In this document: piece by piece, positions 60,353 through 64,000 of the stretch
Numbering within the stretch: position 1 is the stretch's first letter
How the letters are laid out: every line of letters starts with the position of its first letter
Assembly (NCBI RefSeq): GCF_009930795.1
Contig: NZ_CP017146.1
Location: forward strand, 2,418,001 to 2,482,000
Length of the DNA: 64,000 nucleotides
Direction: 5' to 3'
Origin: Marisediminicola antarctica
Lineage (GTDB): Bacteria > Actinomycetota > Actinomycetes > Actinomycetales > Microbacteriaceae
The notes under the pieces: generated by a model
What the model was told of the DNA's origin: nothing
Seen by the model: the letters and a program-made list of their open reading frames with translations, nothing else
Databases searched by the model: none
Translations under genes and position numbers: made by a program

Positions 60353-61829
60353 CCGGCCGGCCTCCCAACATCTCGTGAACTGCGGCGGCGAATTGCCGGC
60401 CCCGATCGGCGTAATCAGTGAACTGGTCCATGGATGCCGCGGCTGGTGCCAGCACTACGGCATCCCCCGGCCGCGCAGCCAAGTCCGACAACCTCACAGC
60501 GATCGCCATCACCTCTTTAGTGTCAGCCGTCTCCACCTCGAACACGGGTAGTTCTGGCGCGTGTCGCGCGAATGCCGCGAGTACTTCCGCGCGGTCGGCT
60601 CCGATCACGACGGCCGCGCGCAACCTGTCGGCGTTCCGTGCCACGACGTCGCTGATGTCGACACCCTTCAGCAGGCCCCCGACGACCCAGACGACTGACT
60701 CGAACGCCCCGACCGCGGCATCGGCCGCGTGCGGATTCGTGGCCTTTGAGTCGTTGATCCAGCGCACATCGGCATGGGTTGCGATGAGTTCGGTGCGGTG
60801 CTGGTCGAGGTGGAAGCCGAGGATCGCCTGGCGGATTGCCGACGCCGGAATTCGGTAGGACCGGGCGAGTGCGCTCGCGGCGAGCACGTTCGCGATCATG
60901 TGGGGCGCGCCGAGCCCGGCAGACTCGAGCTGACCCAGTGTCGCCAGTTCGAGGGCGTTGGTGTGCCGGTCGTCGATGAAGGCGCGGTCGCACACGATGT
61001 CCTCGACGATACCGACGTCGCTCGGGCCCGGCGGGCCCAGCCCGAAACCGATCGCACGGCATCCCTCGACGACGTCCGCGTGCTCGACCATGATGCGGGT
61101 GGCGTCGTCATGACGGTTGTAGATGCACGCCACGCGCGTGTTTTCGTATACCTTCGCCTTCGCGGCGGAATAGGCGTCGGCCGACCCGTGCCAGTCGAGG
61201 TGGTCGGCCGCGATGTTGAGGCAGGCACTCGAGTGGGCGGAAAGGGAGTGCGAGTAGTGAAGCTGAAAGCTTGACAGCTCGACGACGAATGCGTCGAAGC
61301 CGCCGGGGTCGCGGATCGCGTCGAGCACGGGGACTCCGACGTTGCCGCACGCGACGACCCGCTTGCCGCCCGCGATCATCATCGCTGTCGTCAGCTGCAC
61401 CGTGGTGGTCTTGCCGTTGGTGCCCGTGACGGTGAACCATTCCGCCGGCCGGTCGAGCTTGTCGCGCAGCCGCCAGGCGAGTTCAACATCTCCCCACACC
61501 GGTGTCGCCGCACGTGCCGCGTCGACAATGATCGGATGCGAGGGGGCGAAACCGGGCGAGACCACGATGAGCTCCGGGGCGAAGTCGGCCACAAGGCTCG
61601 CTCCGGCTCGTCTGAGGTCGGCGACGACGAGTCGCGCACCGATGACGTCGAGCAGGTCGGCGCGCTCCTCGTCCGCCCCGTCGGCGAACACAACGACCTC
61701 CGCACCCAGTTCGGCAAGCGTGTCGGCCACCGAGAACCCGGTAACGCCGAGACCGAGCACGGCGACGCGCAGCCCCGACCAGTCGTCGTGCCAACTCCGG
61801 AGCGCGGCGACCTCCGAAGCCGACCTCAC
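60312..61829 (-). CDS. murD: UDP-N-acetylmuramoylalanine--D-glutamate ligase MurD
   Basis: A 505-residue Mur ligase adding D-glutamate to UDP-MurNAc-L-Ala. VLGLGVTGFSVADTLAELGAEVVVF is the N-terminal UDP-binding part. The P-loop GTNGKTTT is at 136-143, NIAADHLDWHGSADAYSAAKAKVY the metal and Lys-bearing middle motif, and WINDSKATNPHAADAAV the C-terminal substrate motif. The true start is GTG 61829, overlapping the mraY stop (GTGA); the open frame beyond is a shadow of mraY. Confidence 0.96.
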   Translation of the reverse strand: MRSASEVAALRSWHDDWSGLRVAVLGLGVTGFSVADTLAELGAEVVVFADGADEERADLLDVIGARLVVADLRRAGASLVADFAPELIVVSPGFAPSHPIIVDAARAATPVWGDVELAWRLRDKLDRPAEWFTVTGTNGKTTTVQLTTAMMIAGGKRVVACGNVGVPVLDAIRDPGGFDAFVVELSSFQLHYSHSLSAHSSACLNIAADHLDWHGSADAYSAAKAKVYENTRVACIYNRHDDATRIMVEHADVVEGCRAIGFGLGPPGPSDVGIVEDIVCDRAFIDDRHTNALELATLGQLESAGLGAPHMIANVLAASALARSYRIPASAIRQAILGFHLDQHRTELIATHADVRWINDSKATNPHAADAAVGAFESVVWVVGGLLKGVDISDVVARNADRLRAAVVIGADRAEVLAAFARHAPELPVFEVETADTKEVMAIAVRLSDLAARPGDAVVLAPAAASMDQFTDYADRGRQFAAAVHEMLGGRPDDDKHPPSPATAP

Positions 61830-62932
61830 CGGTACAGCCACTCGGCGTAGAAGAGTCCGACTCCGGTCGCGACGAACAGGCCCGAGATGATCCAGAACCG
61901 CACAACGATGGTCACCTCGGCCCAGCCCTTCATCTCGAAGTGGTGGTGGAGCGGGCTCGCCTGCCAGATTCGCTTGCCCTTCGTGAGCTTGAAGTAGATG
62001 CGCTGCACGATCACCTGGCCGGTGGTCACGAGGAACAGCCCACCGATGAAGAGAAGCAGGAGCTCGGTACGGGACAGGATCGCGAGTGCCGCGAGGGCGC
62101 CGCCGATGGCGAAGGAGCCCGTGTCGCCCATCATGATCTGTGCCGGCGAGGTGTTCCACCAGAGGAACCCGATGAGCGAGCCGACGATCGCGGCGGCGAT
62201 CGTCGCGAGGTCGAGGGGGTACGAAACCTCGTAGCACTTGTAGAGATTGGGCGCCTCGACCCCGAGCACCGCGAGCTCGACGCAGGACTGCTGGAACTGC
62301 CAGAACCCGATGATGACGTAGGAGCCGATCGCGAGCACGGCCGAGCCGGCGGCGAGGCCGTCGAGGCCGTCGGTGAGGTTCACCGCGTTCGAAACGCTCG
62401 TGGTGATGAGCACGATCCATGCGACGAACAGGGTGACGCCTACCCCGGTGCCGAAGATGACGACGAAGTCGATCGGGAGGTCGCGCACGAACGAAACGGC
62501 TGTCGAGGCCGGCGTCACTCCGTGCGGGTCGACGTAGTTGAGCGCGATGATCGCGAAGATAACGCCGACAATGACGGTGCCGAGGATCTTGAATGGTCCG
62601 CTGAGGCCCGTACTGTTACGGCGGCGGACCTTGAGGAAGTCGTCGATGAACCCGATGAAGCCGAGTCCCACCATCATCAGGATCACGAGGAGTCCGGCCC
62701 CGGATGGCAGTTGCCTACCCGCAAGCTGACCGACGAGGTAGCCGACGATCGACGCCGTAATGAATACGATCCCGCCCATCGAGGGCGTTCCGCGTTTGAG
62801 AACGTGCGCGACGGGGGTGTCTGCGCGCACGAACTGGCCGAGGTTCAACCTGCGGAACGCCCTCGCGAAGAGAGGTGTGAGCAGCAGGGTGAAGATCATC
62901 GACACGCCAGCGGCGGTGAGGAGTGCGATCAC
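61826..62932 (-). CDS. mraY: Phospho-N-acetylmuramoyl-pentapeptide transferase MraY
   Basis: A 368-residue enzyme with ten helices that makes lipid I from UDP-MurNAc-pentapeptide and undecaprenyl phosphate, the carrier recycled by UppP. GTPSMGGIVFI and GFIDDFLKVRRRNSTGL hold the DD motif. The third catalytic Asp is in SNAVNLTDGLDGLAAGSA, and HHHFEMKGWAE is the HHH loop. ATG overlaps the murF stop by four bases. Confidence 0.98.
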   Translation of the reverse strand: MIALLTAAGVSMIFTLLLTPLFARAFRRLNLGQFVRADTPVAHVLKRGTPSMGGIVFITASIVGYLVGQLAGRQLPSGAGLLVILMMVGLGFIGFIDDFLKVRRRNSTGLSGPFKILGTVIVGVIFAIIALNYVDPHGVTPASTAVSFVRDLPIDFVVIFGTGVGVTLFVAWIVLITTSVSNAVNLTDGLDGLAAGSAVLAIGSYVIIGFWQFQQSCVELAVLGVEAPNLYKCYEVSYPLDLATIAAAIVGSLIGFLWWNTSPAQIMMGDTGSFAIGGALAALAILSRTELLLLFIGGLFLVTTGQVIVQRIYFKLTKGKRIWQASPLHHHFEMKGWAEVTIVVRFWIISGLFVATGVGLFYAEWLYR

Positions 62933-64000
62933 GCGATGACACCGCCGAGGCGGTCACCAAGAAAACGAAGTCCGGCGGACTTGGAGCTCTTCACGAGCAC
63001 CACGTCGCCGTCGCGCAGCTCGTCCCGGAGCAGACCGAAGGCTTCCTCCGGGGTGCCGACGAGCACCGACTCGCCGTCCCAGGAACCCTCGAGTCCGGCG
63101 GCGTTGTGGATGTGCCGTGCACCGTGGCCGACGACGATGAGCTGCGCGATGTTGAGTCGCACGACGAGGCGGCCGATCCGGTCGTGTTCCTCGTTGGCGT
63201 AGTCACCGAGTTCGGCCATCTCGCCGAGCACGGCGATCGACCGTCGCCCGCTGCGGCTGATCTGCGCGAGAGTCTTGAGTGCCGCGGCGGTGGAGTCCGG
63301 GCTCGCGTTGTAGGCGTCGTTGATGACGGTGATGCCCGGCGCGGGCTCGAGCACCTCCATGCGCCAGCGCTCGGCACGTGCGACGGCCTCGATGGCGACG
63401 ATTGCAGCGGCGAGGTCGAGTCCGAGTTCGCGGGCGACCGAGAGGGCAGCGATGGCGTTCATGACGTGGTGCTCGCCGAGGATGCGCATGCGCACCGGCC
63501 AGGCCGAGCCGTCCGCAAGGAGGGTGAAGGTCGTTCCGGTCGCGGTCGCCTCGATGTCGTCGGCACGCACATCCGCCGATTCGTCGAGTCCGAACCAGGC
63601 GACGCGGGCAGCCGTCTGCCCGGCCATGGCGGCGACGCGGTCGTCGTCGGCGTTGAGCACGGCGACGGCAGAGGCCGGGAGGGACGTCACGATCTCGGAC
63701 TTGGCCCGCTGGGTCGCGTCGATGCCGCCGAACTCACCGGCATGGGCGAGGCCGACCTTGAGAACAACCGAGATGTCGGGCATGGCGATGTCGACAAGTC
63801 GCTTGATATGGCCCTCACCGGACGCACCCATCTCGACGAGCAGATAGCGGGTCCCCTCGTTGATGGCGAGCATTGAGAGGGGAGCGCCGATGTGGTTGTT
63901 GAACGAGCCCTCCGGGGCGACCGTGGGGCCGACGCCGCCGAGGATGGCGCGCAGCAGGTTCTTCGTCGTCGTCTTGCCGTTGGAACCGGTGATGCCCACG
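62929..64000 (-). CDS. murF: UDP-MurNAc-tripeptide--D-Ala-D-Ala ligase MurF (5' end outside window)
   Basis: The last about 357 residues of MurF, which adds the D-Ala-D-Ala dipeptide. The visible part begins inside the ATP-binding loop (GITGSNGKTTTKNLL), so about 100 N-terminal residues lie beyond the window edge; this is truncation by the window, not a broken gene. NNHIGAPLSMLAINEGTRYLLVEMGASGEGHIKRL and VINDAYNASPDSTAAAL are family signatures. The end overlaps mraY. It is the most upstream dcw gene seen here. Confidence 0.96.
   Translation of the reverse strand, partial: VGITGSNGKTTTKNLLRAILGGVGPTVAPEGSFNNHIGAPLSMLAINEGTRYLLVEMGASGEGHIKRLVDIAMPDISVVLKVGLAHAGEFGGIDATQRAKSEIVTSLPASAVAVLNADDDRVAAMAGQTAARVAWFGLDESADVRADDIEATATGTTFTLLADGSAWPVRMRILGEHHVMNAIAALSVARELGLDLAAAIVAIEAVARAERWRMEVLEPAPGITVINDAYNASPDSTAAALKTLAQISRSGRRSIAVLGEMAELGDYANEEHDRIGRLVVRLNIAQLIVVGHGARHIHNAAGLEGSWDGESVLVGTPEEAFGLLRDELRDGDVVLVKSSKSAGLRFLGDRLGGVIA

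Noticed and set aside
62929-64000. murF as a truncated or broken gene
   Set aside because: The frame runs off the window edge intact. The missing N-terminus is a window effect.

Overview
The window is high-GC DNA with many GTG starts and dense 4-bp gene overlaps. Gene content points to an actinobacterium: mycothiol ligase MshC, RbpA, PafBC, a qcrCAB plus actinobacterial cytochrome oxidase branch with subunit IV, Wag31/DivIVA, SepF, and a dcw cluster running murF-mraY-murD-ftsW-murG-murC-ftsQ-ftsZ. A member of Microbacteriaceae is the best guess. I did not count base composition or search databases. It reads as ordinary chromosome. I see no insertion sequence, phage, plasmid gene or CRISPR array.

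Layout. 0-5.7 kb: tRNA-Leu, an M20 peptidase, uppP, a pair of GAF-ANTAR regulators followed by a tiny unknown ORF, and mshC. 5.9-15.2 kb: PAC2 protein, HAD hydrolase, trmI, an FKBP-like lipoprotein, pafB, pafC, tatA, tatC and a HelY-type helicase. This is the neighbourhood that normally carries the Pup-proteasome genes, but mpa, dop, pup, prcBA and pafA are absent between trmI and pafB. 15.3-21.2 kb: lnt, ppm, rbpA, a glycerophosphodiesterase, an SPFH-NfeD pair and an unusual SDR. 21.2-24.2 kb: an S9 peptidase, a NUDIX hydrolase and a UPF0303 protein.

24.2-29.6 kb is a glycerol/dihydroxyacetone block: dhaK-dhaL-dhaM on the minus strand, divergent from glpF-glpK. The 3' flank of dhaM holds what looks like the stump of an ion-channel gene beside an AT-rich palindromic stretch. 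29.7-31.9 kb: mobA, a DUF6457-type gene and moeA for molybdenum cofactor. 31.9-41.1 kb: trpD divergent from ctaE-qcrC-qcrA-qcrB, then the opposing ctaC-ctaD-ctaF-GNAT unit. Together these encode the cytochrome bc-aa3 respiratory branch. 41.2-46.6 kb: an ErpA/IscA-type protein, a dipeptidase, a DUF3043 protein, nrdR-pyrD and hisD.

46.7-64 kb is one long minus-strand array: dnaE, an RluD-type synthase and lspA, then the division and cell-wall cluster divIVA, yggT, sepF, yggS, ftsZ, ftsQ, murC, murG, ftsW, murD, mraY and a murF cut by the window edge.

Two themes recur outside the genes. Several genes begin 6-8 nt after a TAnnnT box, the geometry of leaderless transcripts. Several convergent or intra-operon gaps hold near-perfect long hairpins or short tandem repeats (5.8, 15.2, 27.95, 28.0, 29.6 and 37.4 kb).
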